The translations under genes were made by a program, and so were the position numbers. DNA of 64,000 nt, from positions 4,192,501 through 4,256,500 of the forward strand of contig CM032802.1 in NCBI GenBank assembly GCA_019155185.1, written 5' to 3'. This document shows, piece after piece, positions 42,431-55,639 of this stretch. The notes beneath the pieces are model-generated. The model was not told where the DNA came from. It did no database searches and saw only the letters and a program-made list of their open reading frames with translations. This DNA is from Beaufortia kweichowensis. Lineage: Eukaryota > Chordata > Actinopteri > Cypriniformes > Gastromyzontidae. The stretch's first letter is position 1, and each line of letters starts with the position of its first letter.

Positions 42431-45400
42431 TTCTGTAAACGGACTTTGTGTAGTTCATCACATGAACTGCAGTATGGTCACATTCCACTCATTTTAAGCC
42501 TTGGAACCAGGGTAAGGGCAGAAACCAGCTATTTTTGAAAACAATATAAAAGATATAAATGCATTTAACCTCTGAATGAGCAAATATTTGACAAAGTTTA
42601 TAGCTTATCCTACTGAAAACAATAGAAGGCTTTTGTTCAGAGAAGCTATTACGTACAGCAAACACAGACATATAAACAAACACAACTGTAACACCACTGC
42701 ACATGAAAGACTTATAAATCCAATCAAAAGCATTAAATCTCATGTAGGAGATTCAAGTTTTTAGAGCAAAGCTAACACAATACTCGAAAAGCACAGATCT
42801 GTACATTCATTGAAAACACCTTTAAGCTTCATCTTTTGAACTTTAATTGTAAAACACAAAGATTCACACTCACAGAGATGAATACAGATATGTGGAGTGC
42901 CTTCACAGTGAATAAACACACATTAGCAGCAGGTAATGAAAAGAACCAGGGTGCCACTTACCTCAAACAGACGTCTTTCTCTCTTCACACACTGGGACGA
43001 ACAAGTGTCTTTCCTCAACCCAGCAGCATCATTCTCTTCTGTCTTCTCTCCATCTCTCCCTCTCTTTTCATCCCTCTCCTTGAGATTTAAGCCGGTTCTG
43101 CTTTTACCCCAGTGGCTTTGAATGCCTGTGTATATCACATCAACACAAAGTGAGTTAACTATGTCCTCTGAAATAATGTACATTTAATTATTATGCATGT
43201 ACAGCATCGGTTTCTTTTCATCGCGGTATGTGCCGTGCTTGGGTTGTGCGTGTATGTGTAATGAATCTCTAATCCCTGTGAGTTTGTAAGAGCGGGTGCT
43301 TAGCAGCCGGGAGTCTATAGGGAATAAAAGACAAATGTTTTGGTTCAACACACACACACTCACACACACTCACACTAAGTGTAAATAATGCTGACTCACA
43401 TACTTCACAATATTGCCATCTCAAGACCAACTCCATACTTAACAGAGTCATAAACACTCACTATATAAAAACACACACACACACTTTAAGAAAGCAGCAC
43501 TAGCGGATGCCCTCAAACGCACGCTTACTTGCGTAAGTGGATTAGAGTGGCAAAAGTAGGACACAGTTTGATGCTCTTAGTCACCATCGTCCTTGACACA
43601 GTGATCATCAGGGACACAGAAGACCAATGACCTCATACACACAATCAATAGGTTACACCAGAAAAACAGTACAAGTAGATAATTCACACACACGTGAGCT
43701 GTGATTTTTTTTAATTTATCATAAAATGAATTTATAAAATAAACACAAATGAAAAGAGACCAAAGTAGAGCCTAATCGAATCAAGGATTAAGTAGGTCAC
43801 ATGACTGTGTATCTCTTTACTCAGTTCATCACAAACAACTTGAATTCTGGGTACACGGGTATAAAAACAGATTGCCCTATTCAATAATTGTCTTTGTGTC
43901 AGATGAAACAGTGTAAAAAAGTGAGAAAAACAAACAGTTCTTTTCACCCATTCTTTTTCTTTTTACTTTGTGTTGCTCTTTCCATCTGTCTTTGACATGT
44001 AAGCTCCCTTAGCTGTCCATTTTTTCTGTATCAAACCTCAGAAGTACTGTGTCTGAATGCCAAGAGTTACAGTAATACTACACTGACTTTGCAGTCAACA
44101 TGAAGTCAAAATCTTTTGTAATGCATGCTCCTGGTCTCATTTGCCTCGATGAATTCATTTCACATCCTAAAAAGTTTGTAAAATCTTTTAATAAAACAAT
44201 TATGTTTCCTTTCTCTTAGTAGTAAATATATACTTAGGATTTTACACTTTTTGTTGTATAATTTAGCTTAATTTACACCTTAGCTTTAACTTTCATATAA
44301 TTTCCTTGCATTTAGTTTTCAAGTTGTATAACTTGCACAACTGTGTGTGAGATAAATGAAATGTTGAATCCTGAAACTTAAAATCTTCAATAACTTTTGA
44401 GTCTACTTTTCTGCCAACATCATAAATCCTTATTACTTAAGACGAGAGTTCATTCCAGTTATGTCATAACTCCAAAAGCATCTTTTTCCATTGAATACAA
44501 TTTAAAAGAAGGTAAAATAAACAGGTAAAATACATTTTCATAGCATAACTACCATTGCCTGATTTTTGAGAGCTCTTCAAAGTGTGAAACAGATTTATTC
44601 TGTCTGTTGTCATTAAGATGAATAGGATGAATAAGATGAACAGCTACCGCACACCTTGTATTAACCCTCCTCCTGCACCTGATAACCCTGACGTTTTCAT
44701 GAACCAGTTTCTAAAAATCTTACCCTTTCATTGTTTTTTACTGAACATTCTGTCCTAGTCAGAAATACAATTAAACAAGTAAAATAGGAAGCATGGTCCT
44801 GTTGTGCTAAATTTAAACACACCCTGCGTGTCACTCACACAGCTACCTAAATGCTCAAAAGAGTTTGTCGTTTGTGGTTTTACGGTAAACATAATTTATG
44901 AAGAGGTTTATCTGCTCTGATCAATAAAGCTCTTTGAGGAAAGGTGAGAAGAATGATGAAACGAAGAGTGGGCGTAAAAGAAATGAAGAGAAACGCTCTG
45001 TGAGAAGAGGAAAACGAGAAAACGTGTCCTGACAGTAATTGAAAACATTCATTATTTCGCCTCGGCACCTGTCAAGGTCTGTTCATCCATTGCACGCAAG
45101 CAAACACAAGTAAACACAATGAACTAAAAGAGGCCTAAAAACACCATTTCCTCCATTAGAATACAATATTTAACAGACACCATCCTTTACCATCACACAA
45201 AAGCACTGATGTCTTTCTCCAGCTTGTTATCAGGCAGATAAAGGGGCTGATGTGAAGGATCTTATGTCCGCGAACAAACGAGATCGACTGTCCTTGCGCT
45301 AATGGTAGATCACAGGTGTGAAATGAATCGCCTGACCTTTCAGACACACACACACAAAAAACACACACAAACACACCTCCCTATTAGTGCAAGTCAAGCT

Positions 45401-46181
45401 GTCTTTCAATCTTGATACAGCACAATTTCCCCTGAAGAAAAGCAATCCAGACGGGAGGTCATTCATTTATCTGTTTTGTTTCTCCTTTTATATAACCATC
45501 TTCTCTTCATCTTAGCAAAACATCCTTCCCTTCAGTCCACTTAAGTTTTTAATGGAAGAAAAACATGTGTCTGTAACAAACACACATTAGTTATATGATC
45601 TTTTCAGACCACCTTGATATACATTTAACAGAATTGCTTTGTTCTCCTACACAGGCATTAATGGAAAAATGAAAATTAACAAAATGTCCTTAAGTTGTTC
45701 CAAACTTATATGCTGCTTCCTTATGTACCTGAAATTATTACTTGTAAAATTATTTTAACTGTAAGTTGCTTTGGATGAAAGCATCTGCTAAATGAACTTC
45801 TCAACTATAACACTAACTATAATAACAATATATTAATATCCACACCAACAGATGATCACATTGTTTTCAAGCTAGTGTGCTGAAGTTTTACATTTTAAAG
45901 GTAATAAACCTTTCAACTTAAATGGATTGTGATTGCCTGTCAATGTTTTATCATTCATCAGCTTTTTAAAAAAAGCTCTATTGTCATCATTACAGTTTTG
46001 GAACAATTTTATCCATGTACTGTAGTTTTCATCCTTGGTGTGAAGGGGTCTGGACACGTGTACATATGTGACTGTGTATTGGGATGTATAGGACATGATG
46101 AAGCATGCAGAATATTTTTAGCTAAAAAATTACTGGAGGTCTACGTGTTTATTTTGGTCAGAATATTTTCTTTTTCTTCTC
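42431..46181. other. Gene desert block
   Basis: No exon recognised. Short CA runs at 43345-43375 and 43471, and 45344-45376. 44876-45075 has mixed composition with AAACATAATTTATGAAGAGG and CAGTAATTGAAAACATTCAT and could be a conserved noncoding element. Confidence 0.55.
45758..45796 (+). mobile_element. SINE 3' tail fragment
   Basis: Reads CTGTAAGTTGCTTTGGATGA then AAGCATCTGCTAAATG, the conserved 3' tail of the fish SINE. No tRNA-like head is visible upstream. Confidence 0.65.
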
Positions 46182-46444
46182 TTAAAGGCATAGCTTAGCT
46201 TACCCAGTAATTCTTCTTTCTGTTATTTATTTACCCTCATGGTGTTCGAAACATTTCAAAGAATGTCTAAGTCACCCTTTTTCAATGAAAACAGTTATGC
46301 ACAAGTTATATTTATTTTATGGTGCACCTTTCTTGTCACCATGTACTTTTATTTTAAAAAAATAAATCATATTGTGCTGGTAAGAAATACGGGTTTGGAA
46401 CAACATGAGGGCGAGTTATTGATGAGAGAATACTATTCCTTTAA
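46182..46444. mobile_element. Palindromic MITE with TTAA ends
   Basis: Begins TTAAAGGCATAGCTTAGC and ends GAGAATACTATTCCTTTAA. The inner segments TTTACCCTCATGGTGTTCG and GGTTTGGAACAACATGAGGG are inverted complements in part, giving the usual fold-back structure of this repeat class. Non-coding. Confidence 0.75.
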
Positions 46445-49400
46445 GCACACACGCACACACAATACAGAGATGGACAGTCAGGTCAGCAATTGCCTAAAGC
46501 CCGTCTGGTAGTTGTAAGCCAGACATATAGACAAACACTGTTGATCATCTTCTGAAGGCAATAAAGAAATTCAATTGTATCTGACTTTTTCAGACTCCGA
46601 ACTTTATCACTCATCTCAAGTCAGTTTAAAAACACATGGATATTTATTTAGAGCTGCCAGTACATGTATATGTAATAGATTATATCTAGTACAGTAAGCT
46701 TGATTATGTTATGACCATACAGTATACTGTATAGACTTACGAAGGTCTATTAAAAGTGACCGTACAGTACAGTAAACGTACAAAACCAGGGGATTCAAAG
46801 AGTGTGAGAGAGAGAATCGGCTTCGATCCAAGATAACACCAAACTCTCACATCTCTCCTCACTGCATCCCATGGGGATTAATGACGTCTACAGGCAATGA
46901 AGATTTTAAAACTTATTTCCTCTTAATACACTGTCTCCTGAATTTTGTTATCAAAACAAAAGGTTAAAAAACTTTCTTAAAGATAGACAGACCTCTGGAA
47001 AGCATCAAGCTCTGGTTTTCAGCGCTTTAAGAGAAATTAAATTTGCTTTTTTCCTTGCTGCCGGGCTGTTTGTCAGAATCAAGCATCTGAAGCCCTGGAA
47101 AAGGAGGAAAGCTCAAATGGGCTCAGTGGGGCTTTGAGAATCAATAATCAGGACCGACAAAGTCACTAGAAGGAGGAAGTGCAGTAAACCTGCACTGTGT
47201 GCTTTCATCCACTTTCAATCTGAAAGGTTACTGATGTCATTTGGAGGTGTGCGTCTGTGTGTGTATGATTCAGTGCTTGCTTTTTCTGTCCCAGTGAGCT
47301 GTGAAGAGCAGAGTTTGGCCTGTTCTCTGTCAACCTTGTTGACAGAGCCTTTACATTGGGTTGTTGTATCTATACATTTTAAAAATAAACTGCACAACTT
47401 TGGGGACTGCACAACATTGTAGACTTAGAAAAGCACTTCTTCGTACTATTGCTGAGTTCTTTTGATGTGTCACTTTGTCATTGTCTCCTAATATTTTTAA
47501 GTCATTTTGGATAAAAGCGTCAGCCAAAGGCCTAAATGTAAATGGGGGCCAATTTAAAAAAAAACAAAAAAAACAAACACTTTAGACGATAAAAGGGGGA
47601 AAAATCATAGCGAATGATAAACCAACACAATTACATCATGACAATTCATAACCATTTTACATGGTGACAAACTTATGAATTTGTACATTCTCATTTGTAC
47701 ATTTTAGTACACCAATGACGTTAGCTTTAATGTAAGGCTTTTCGTATTAATCATACGTCTAATACAGTGAACATCAAACAATTTAATGCAAAATCTCCAA
47801 CTTCTTAAATAGTTTCTCAAGACATTTCTCGAGACATAATTTTTGTTGCATCAAATGAAGCAGGATGTATGTGCGTGTTTGTCACAGGTTGTTTATAATG
47901 AACTAAGGTTCCACGAGATGGAAATGTCACTGTGCTGATAGGGAGCTGAACTATAATCACACAAAAAGGTCAACTGAGTGTTTCCAATTTCGCAAACAGA
48001 AAGAAAAACAACAACAAGAGAGCGAGCAACCTTATACCCACACTAATACCAATGAGTACAACGCTACAATGACATAACACATTCAAGTGTTTACCAATCA
48101 CCAATAAGACACCCCTATTATATCCACTAGTAATGTGTTTCCCAGTGAAAAGGAAAAGGTTATTCATACTGGCCTTGAATGGAGACCTTCAGCACATCAC
48201 ACTTTTGAAGACATACTATCAGGGTCATGGCTTAATTAGCCTTTTGTATATAGAACAGAAGACAGCACTAAAAAGCACAATCTTTTGTCCAAAGAGGTAA
48301 CCAAAGACATGATTGCTTTTCCTTTACTTCTTTGAAAATCCAAAGACCCTGTGTTTTTTGTGCGCTCTATTGAAAAAGTAACCCTGGCCATCTCTTGTTT
48401 TTGAATAGTCAATAGTCTTTTATTTACACTACAATCTGACAACAAATTACAAAACAGCTTGTATGTAAAAGTTTGATTTATGAATACAATATAAATCCAG
48501 ATTACAATATCTACACAATATGATCGATGGCAAAAGTACAAACCCTCATTTGCTGTCGGTGGATGCGCTTTTACACTGTAAAGAGCATTATTAAATTGTT
48601 AATAATTATTAACGTCCAAAAGGTCAGCTGTAACAGTGCAAACAGTGGAGTCATTCCTCAGGGAAGCAAATGAAAAGATGGTGGGTTACTAGAAGGAAAC
48701 ATACTGAATAATTTAATAATTAAACAATTTTCTATCCTTTCACATCTGTACAATTATACATAATCCTATGAAAAAGGTCAACTCGACTGTCAAATCTACT
48801 AGATGGAGTCAGGGTAAAAGAGAAAAAGTAAATTAATTGAACAATGTTGTGCTTATTGAATGCCCGATGATGCTCAGTCAACACTTAAGGAAAAGTAATC
48901 TTGGAAAATAACTACTACATATTAGGAAAGGCAAGAAAGGGCAAATCCACTTCTGAAAGCCAAAATGAGTTCAGCTCCAGATCTTATTAAACACACTTGA
49001 AATGCAGGCTGGTGTCTACAAGCAGAGTTCGAAATAAACTTAAAGACATTTCAAAAGTCTCTGGAGAATTGTATGGTTTTAGTGCACCCCATATTCAGTG
49101 CTTGTCTTTAGAGGTGACTTCCAGATAATATCACATGCCCTCTGTGTTTCTGTTCCCAAATAACGGGGCCACTACACAGCATTTATCAGAAATATCAGCA
49201 ACATAGAAGTGTACCTTTACATCTGTGCTCTTCTTAACCATCTCCACAGGGAGTAAAACGACAGTTCAGAAGATCTGTCAGTAACAAAACAAGAACTACT
49301 CTAATTTGAATACTTATCATGAGGAAAATCAATAAAAGCTTTAGATATACGTTACACTAAAGTGACTGTAACTGGTCAGTTACAGGTGATATTAAGGGAA

Positions 49401-50824
49401 AAATATCTTTATTATAGGGAGCCATTTACATGGACAAAAATGTGTAGAGCTAGTCATTAATATTTTTCCAAAATACAGAAATATTTTAAATTTGCATTTA
49501 AATTTGGTAAAAGTGAATTTGGTCAGTGTATGGAGTAAATGTATTGTCAGTGGAGTGAGCTATGACGACCTCAAAACATGGAGCAAAGCTAAAATGAGCT
49601 AAGGCACCTAAAGTTAAATAGGTCTAGTTGGTTTTGAATCACATTATTATTTATGAGAAGTCCATTTCATTCCATTCCATTCAAGTGCAGAGCTCAATTT
49701 TCGTGGCAATACTGATACTTTGTTTGCCCTCACAGGAATGTACTAATGCATTCGAAATCAGGATTGACATTCAAATCTAGTTTCAAGGACATGCAGGAAT
49801 TTCATACAGATGGGGCAAGTAATGCATATGAAAGGTGTTCGGTGCTGAATGCATGCGGGAATGATGTGCAGAATTACCCTGAGCAAATGTGCTTGTGATG
49901 TTTGTGCTGAAGGCAGAGAAGATGAGAGTAGATGACAGATGGTAACATTTGTGCAAGATCAGTACAAAGGATTTAAAAAACAAACAACAACGAATTTTTT
50001 TGAAGCAGACTGCATTAATTTCCTATCATTCGTATAATCAAATTATACCCAAAAACCATGCGAGACTGAGAGTCCAATAAAGTCTTTTGAGTTATGAAAG
50101 AGAAACTTCTTAGCAATAATTTTTTTCCTATAGGAATACTCAACTCACAATCTCATTTTCTGCTGGAAAGTTTCTACATTCCACATCTCACCGGACGTCT
50201 ATCCAGTATCTCAAATTCAACCTTGACAAGACAGAGGTGGTCTGTCTGCCAGCCAAGATCTCACTCATTAAATTTCTCCTCATCTCAGTAGACAGTCAGT
50301 GCCTCCAGGTGTAAAACACTCATTGCAAACCACATTTCGACAACTGAACTGACATTAGGAAAATAAAGCCCTTCCCAAGCAATTACGCTACCCTATATTC
50401 AGCTCGAGTAATTGTACAGCTCGTTTCAGCGCTACATGGAATTGCCCATTGCCCTCTTACGGACTGCTAAAGCAAGTTGCAAACAACAATAAAAAAGATG
50501 GCAAATTCTAGTCTGATTGGCTGAATCATTTGCAATATAGTTCACATCAGTTATCTGCTAGATCTGTTTACTGTTGTTACAAACGGCTGTGTAATTTGTA
50601 GCATAAAATTCTTTCTAAAATATTCATAGATTTGGCTGATGAAGTTTGTAGCAAACAAACAATATACAGTACAACTAGGGTTATCAAAGGGTGTCAATAT
50701 ACTGCTTTTAAAAGTCAAACACAAAAACAAATCATGCACATCAGCAGCTAAATGCTCAAACTGGGTGACTGCATTAAAAATGTTAAGTTGTCACACCATG
50801 AAAATGGTCTATTAATTAAATGTA
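46445..50824. other. Gene desert block
   Basis: No exon recognised. 46985-47175 and 50380-50475 are repeat-free and of mixed composition (TTAAGAGAAATTAAATTTGC; CCAAGCAATTACGCTACCCT) and are enhancer-like candidates. A SINE tail lies at 47498. The 101-codon frame at 48236-48541 has no recognisable domain. Confidence 0.55.
47498..47545 (+). mobile_element. SINE 3' tail fragment
   Basis: Reads AAGTCATTTTGGATAAAAGC then GTCAGCCAAAGG and the terminal CCTAAATGTAAATG. Only the 3' tail is preserved. Confidence 0.7.
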
Positions 50825-51098
50825 TTAAAGGACCGGTTTAAACCATAAATAAAAATTCTTATTCACTCCTACATGTCATTCAAAACCTTTATTTGATGAA
50901 AAGAAGATATTTTGAGAAATGTCTCAGTGGTTTTATGTTCAAACAATGGAAGTCAATGGGGCCTAATGTTGTTTGGTTACCGACATTCTTCAAAATATCT
51001 TCTTTTGTGTTCTGCAGAAGAAAGAAAGTCATACAGGTTTGAAATGACATGAGGGTAATAAATGATGAAAAAAAATTCATTTTTATGACCCGTGCTAT
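50825..51098. mobile_element. Palindromic MITE with TTAA end (same family as 38266-38522)
   Basis: Begins TTAAAGGACC and carries the family blocks AAGAAGATATTTTGAGAAAT, TGTTGTTTGGTTACCGACAT and GTTCTGCAGAAGAAAGAAAG. The right end is eroded around TTCATTTTTATGACC, so the last bases are approximate. Confidence 0.8.
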
Positions 51099-52543
51099 TA
51101 TTAAATATAAATTTATCTGCTTCTAAAAATCATGTATAAAACTAAAAAAGTGGCTGCCCACCTGCCTTTCTGCCTGTGTTTAAGATGAATCAGCTGGGTG
51201 GATTAAACACACTTGATCCTACAACATAGAGAAAACAACCAAGCCATTTCATCCATCCTAGGAGCTCATTGATTGGCTATTTAGATGTTTCATTAAAGTC
51301 TCTGCATGATGCTATCTACATGACAATCGTCTGATAAAGCCATTTCATTACTCACAATGCACCTCTATCTCTGCTATGAGTTGCTATGGGGTTTAAAGAT
51401 CAGTACAGAACCTCATCCTTACGATAACACCACCTTACATCCATCTCGGTTCAGCAACACACACATTAACTTTGACTCTTAGCTTCTGATACAGCAGGTC
51501 ACAGTATACTACAGCGCAGGCAGATGGTACAGATAGGTGAAATCAGTCTTTATAAAGAAAAAAAGAGGAGGAGGTTGGTGGGAGTGTAATTCCCTAGATG
51601 TTTACTGCTTTGTGAATGGTAAATTACAGATCTTAGATAGGTTTAAATGTTACTGCTTAATCTGACACGACCCTTTCAAGTGCTCAGTGGTCTCGGATCA
51701 GCTGGACAGATGGTTTTAACTCTTGCTGAAGAAGGTGCAGATGTCTGGCACTGATACGGATCGTGTTTAAGTTATTACCCATCATGCACTGCTCAACACT
51801 GAGGTTACAACCCTCCACTGTCAAACAGAAAATGCAAATCCAAATGATCCAAGAACATTTTCACATTTTCTCAAGGCAAATGATGCAAACTGGCACTGAC
51901 AAAAGCATGAATTGTAAATGAGCAGTGGAATAATTTGTCCTTGAATAGCAAAAAGCTCCTCTAGTTGAAGACATGCAAAGCACAGAGATGTATTACTTTA
52001 GCATCAAGTAAAAAAGACAAAATTAAGAAGTGAGACAACATGATGCAAGTTTTATGAATGGGCTATAGTGGAGCTGACGTGTTAAAAAATAAAGTATGAA
52101 TGTAATGTTATAGTACAGAGTAAAGAGTCCAAATATCTACTCTTAATCTGTGCACAACATTTCCAGCGGGATTCAGAGTTAAACCCAATAGAACGGAGTA
52201 TGAGACAAGCCAAGCTGCTATCAAACAGTTTCGTCGAAGCATTTCGAGAGGGAACGAAAGAGGAAGAAAGAAGTTTATATTATATAAACCTTCGATCCAA
52301 ACCCATGTGTTAAGAGTCCATGATTGAATCTGACATCAAATCTTATTCACCTTATTGACTTTGACACTTATGACTCATGAGGACTCCTTATATAATTGTG
52401 TGAATGCTTTCTGAAAATGATGAACATTCACTTTTAAAATGATAACCTGAGAAATGTGCTGAAACATCCCTTATTAACAATGGCTTTAAAAGCGAAGTAA
52501 CATTATTTTTTGCAAATTCATTACAATTTGTATTACTGTAGTT
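51099..52543. other. Gene desert block
   Basis: No exon and no named repeat recognised. Ordinary AT-rich noncoding sequence up to the family A copy at 52544. Confidence 0.55.
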
Positions 52544-53043
52544 GGCCAATTCCATTATTATGGATGTGACATTTTCAGTCATAGCTAAATCTGTTTATTT
52601 TTATATAAAACCCTGTCTAGACATCAGAAAAACATCAGTCTATGCATAAGTTATCTATTAATAGCTAAAAAAACCTGGTAAAACAAATGCGTTACGGATG
52701 TGACAAAAATGACACACACTTTGTAGGATTTCTGTGAATTTAAAAACACAAACCAGAAGCAATATTATCCACCAAATTAAGAAGAGATTGACTCTACAAA
52801 GAACACAAAATAGTTATTTTATTTTAATTTCCATGTGTTCATTTAATGTAACGCATGGGAGGAATATGGACTGTTATGAATGTGACAATTCTGAAAATCT
52901 GACTATGAAAAATCATGCTTTAAACATAAATAGGCTAAAGCTTTAAAAACTTTGAGAGAGACCAGACATGGGTATTTAAACCACCAAATATAGACATCTG
53001 AGCTATCAGTACGACAAAAACCCTCATTTGCATTGAATTGCCC
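52544..53043 (+). mobile_element. Dispersed TIR element, copy 4 (family A)
   Basis: The best bounded copy, about 500 bases, starting GGCCAATTCCATTATTATGG and ending CATTGAATTGCCC, so the ends form a short imperfect terminal inverted repeat around GGGCAATTC. The motif TTATGGATGTGACA and its variants occur three times (about 52557, 52692 and 52874), as in copy 1. No coding capacity. Confidence 0.75.
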
Positions 53044-53599
53044 AGCTACAAATATCATGATTAAACTATTATTGTGGCGAGACAAAATTCGTGGCTACTA
53101 TGGTTTTACTACAAATAAAACAAAAAAGTTAAACATTTGGTTAATCCAAGGCTAGTCTTCGTAATTTATATAGATCACGATCCCTTAAAACGACGCCATG
53201 TTAAATTACAAAGACAAAGCATAAGGAGCACGTGTGTATGATCTAAAACGTGGGCGGTCATAAATATTATAACCGTGTTATTTTATAATATTTTGATTTT
53301 GTTTGACAACTTGTTTGCCTAATAATGCTAAACTAGCTAAATTGTATAGTGCTAGCTGTATACATGCTTACCACTTCAGAAGTAACCGGATGGCAGAAAC
53401 CTCTGTTTGGACTTATGTATAGATGCATACTGATTATTTCCACAAAGTTAGGGAAATTAAACAAGTATCGGGGGATAAGTGTCTTCAAGGTTACCTTCTG
53501 CTTAAATGAAGACATTTTACTTAACACGGCAGGCTACTGTTTAATGAATCTGTCAATCTTCAGTCAAGGTGAGCAGGGATTGGTGTGTGCTGATTACAG

Positions 53600-53620
53600 G
53601 CCCCGCCCTTCCGTGACGGT
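53600..53620. promoter_or_regulatory. GC-box and CRE/ETS-like cluster
   Basis: GCCCCGCCCTTCCGTGACGG carries CCCGCCC (Sp1-type box), CTTCCG (ETS-type core) and TGACG (CRE half site) within 20 bases in an otherwise AT-rich area. No gene start is recognised next to it. Confidence 0.3.
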
Positions 53621-54099
53621 CAAGGTGAAAAATTACTAGTTAAGAGTTTCCTGCCTCAAAATTAGTATCGAAATTATTGCTCAGTATTGGTGACGATTTT
53701 GATCTTGTTATAAAAATGTATGATACATCTTCATAAAATTATAAAAAGCTATGAGCATTGAGCAGAAATGCATGTACATGTTCGTGTATATAACACACGT
53801 CAGATGTGTAATCATGTATATCATTATTCATTTGATTGAGCCGCTGTAGTTTAAACGTGTGCACACCGGTAATGTTACATGACATTGCCATCTAGAGGTA
53901 AACGACCGTGAAGACTGAAAGACAAAATAAAAACAACATTCATCTTCTAAATATGTGCCACTTTTAAGCTTGTGTTTGTGGAAGTATAGTGACACCTGCT
54001 GGTTGATCATGGAAGTACAGCTGTAAAAGCACTACTGTACTACTGAACAAGGCAGATATAAATTATAAATTTATATAAATTTAAATTACATTGTATGTA

Positions 54100-54240
54100 C
54101 TAATACAGATAATTTATTAAATGTAGATAATAGATTTGTATAGATATATACAAGATGTATAGATAGATATAAATATAGATAATAATAAAGTTAATATAGA
54201 TAATGATACAGATAATATAAAAATATAGTCAATATACTAT
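54100..54240. repeat. Degenerate GATA-type AT-rich simple repeat
   Basis: Built from TATAGATA, AGATAATA and ATACAGATAA words with no strict period, almost free of C on the plus strand. Confidence 0.8.
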
Positions 54241-54345
54241 TAAAATAATATAACAAATATAATACTTGCATGTTGCTTAGGTTCAGTGACCTAACAACAA
54301 TGTACAACATCTAAAGCAGAGCACTATATGCATGTTTGTATATGC

Positions 54346-54696
54346 ATAATACCAGTCATAAGTTTATAGACACAACTGACAAAAATGTTTCTCATGATTT
54401 TAAAAATATTTTAAAATGGACAAAAAGTGGGTCAAAATAGATTACTTGGAATAAATAATGAATGAAAAGCATCCCAGGTTGAGACCTCAAGAAGCTGGAT
54501 TATATGATTTTGCAAATTCTAGACAAAGTGTGACTACTTTTGAAGATGATCAAATATAACATAGTGTTCATTTATTTTGGATGCTTTTAGTCACAACATA
54601 ATTCCCACAGTTACAAACTATTCTAAAATGTGGGGAAAAAAATCAAATCTAAACAACAGTGAGTGAGTGTTTCCAGACATTTGATTGGTACTGTAT
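54346..54696. mobile_element. Tc1/mariner-like MITE with inverted ends
   Basis: The left end ATACCAGTCATAAGTTTATA and the right end CAGACATTTGATTGGTACTG, read on the opposite strand, are imperfect inverted repeats of about 28 bases. They resemble the 'AGTCAAAAGTTTGGACACAC' ends of widespread vertebrate mariner-type MITEs. The roughly 350-base copy has no transposase frame. Confidence 0.65.
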
Positions 54697-55639
54697 TAAA
54701 TGAAAAACACAACACCATAGCTTGGTAAATATTTTATATATGACTGATCTTTTTTTCTTTGCAAATACAGCATAAAAAACACATACGGTAACATTTCAAA
54801 ACATTAAAGCGAGTCTGAGCCATTAAGACATGTAGTGAGAATGTTCATCTACAATTTTACAAAATCAAATTCATTAAACAAAAACAAAAAGACACTCATT
54901 TCATCACTCTGCCCTTACAATTCCTCACTCATCTCCTGATTCAGATTCACAGTTGGCCATAATACTGATTCCTTTAATAATGGTGCTTGTCACTTTATTC
55001 AAAATATCTTACATTTAATGCAGTATTTAAAAGGAAAAATTGATACATTTGTATTTACACAAGCTTACTGAATGATTTTCAAATACATTGTATATATCTT
55101 CTATATATTTCTTTATATTTATAGATGCTCACTTGCCCGGGATTCTTCTAAACTTCATCTTAGTTTTCTTTTGCTTTCCACCTGACTCTGAAACCAGATC
55201 CACTCCAATAAAATCTGAATCTGACTTTAGAACCCGATTCAAAATTGGAAACAAATATGTCTGATTCAGAGTCTCTTCATTTTCCTCTCATATGGGAATT
55301 TGTTTCACTCCACAGTCCATCGTCCCCAATAAAGGGTTTTCACAGGTGAGTGGAGATGTGTACAAATCTTGTACAAATAGTTACTCTAAACCATTATACA
55401 GCTTCCAAATTACCTGCAAATACAAATGTATATTTAAAAATCTAGAAAACAAAGGCTTTCAGTACCAGTACATATATAGCGTTTGCAGCACAAGACACAT
55501 ACATTCAGCATAGGGGGAAGATACAGGCACTCTACGGGACATGTTTTTGGGGTCCTGGAACCTCTCTCTCCCAGCACAAACATTCACACAGTTCTTTCAA
55601 AGATCGCCCTGTATGTTAATGAAGGACTGGGAACAGGAA
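54697..55639. other. Sequence beyond the first pid1 poly(A) signal
   Basis: Possible extended pid1 3' UTR (AATAAA on the minus strand at 54994-54999) or downstream flank. No exon or repeat recognised apart from AT-rich runs. Confidence 0.45.

Larger units (their letters stand above)
53044..54345. other. Gene desert block with a promoter-like cluster
   Basis: Starts with an ACCATGG-type segment, then a stretch of unassigned sequence (53130-53640) with an open frame of 96 codons at 53349-53639 that has no recognisable domain. The GC-box cluster at 53600 and the GATA-type simple repeat at 54100 lie here. TGACACCTGCTGGT at 53989 resembles the end of a fish repeat. Confidence 0.5.
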
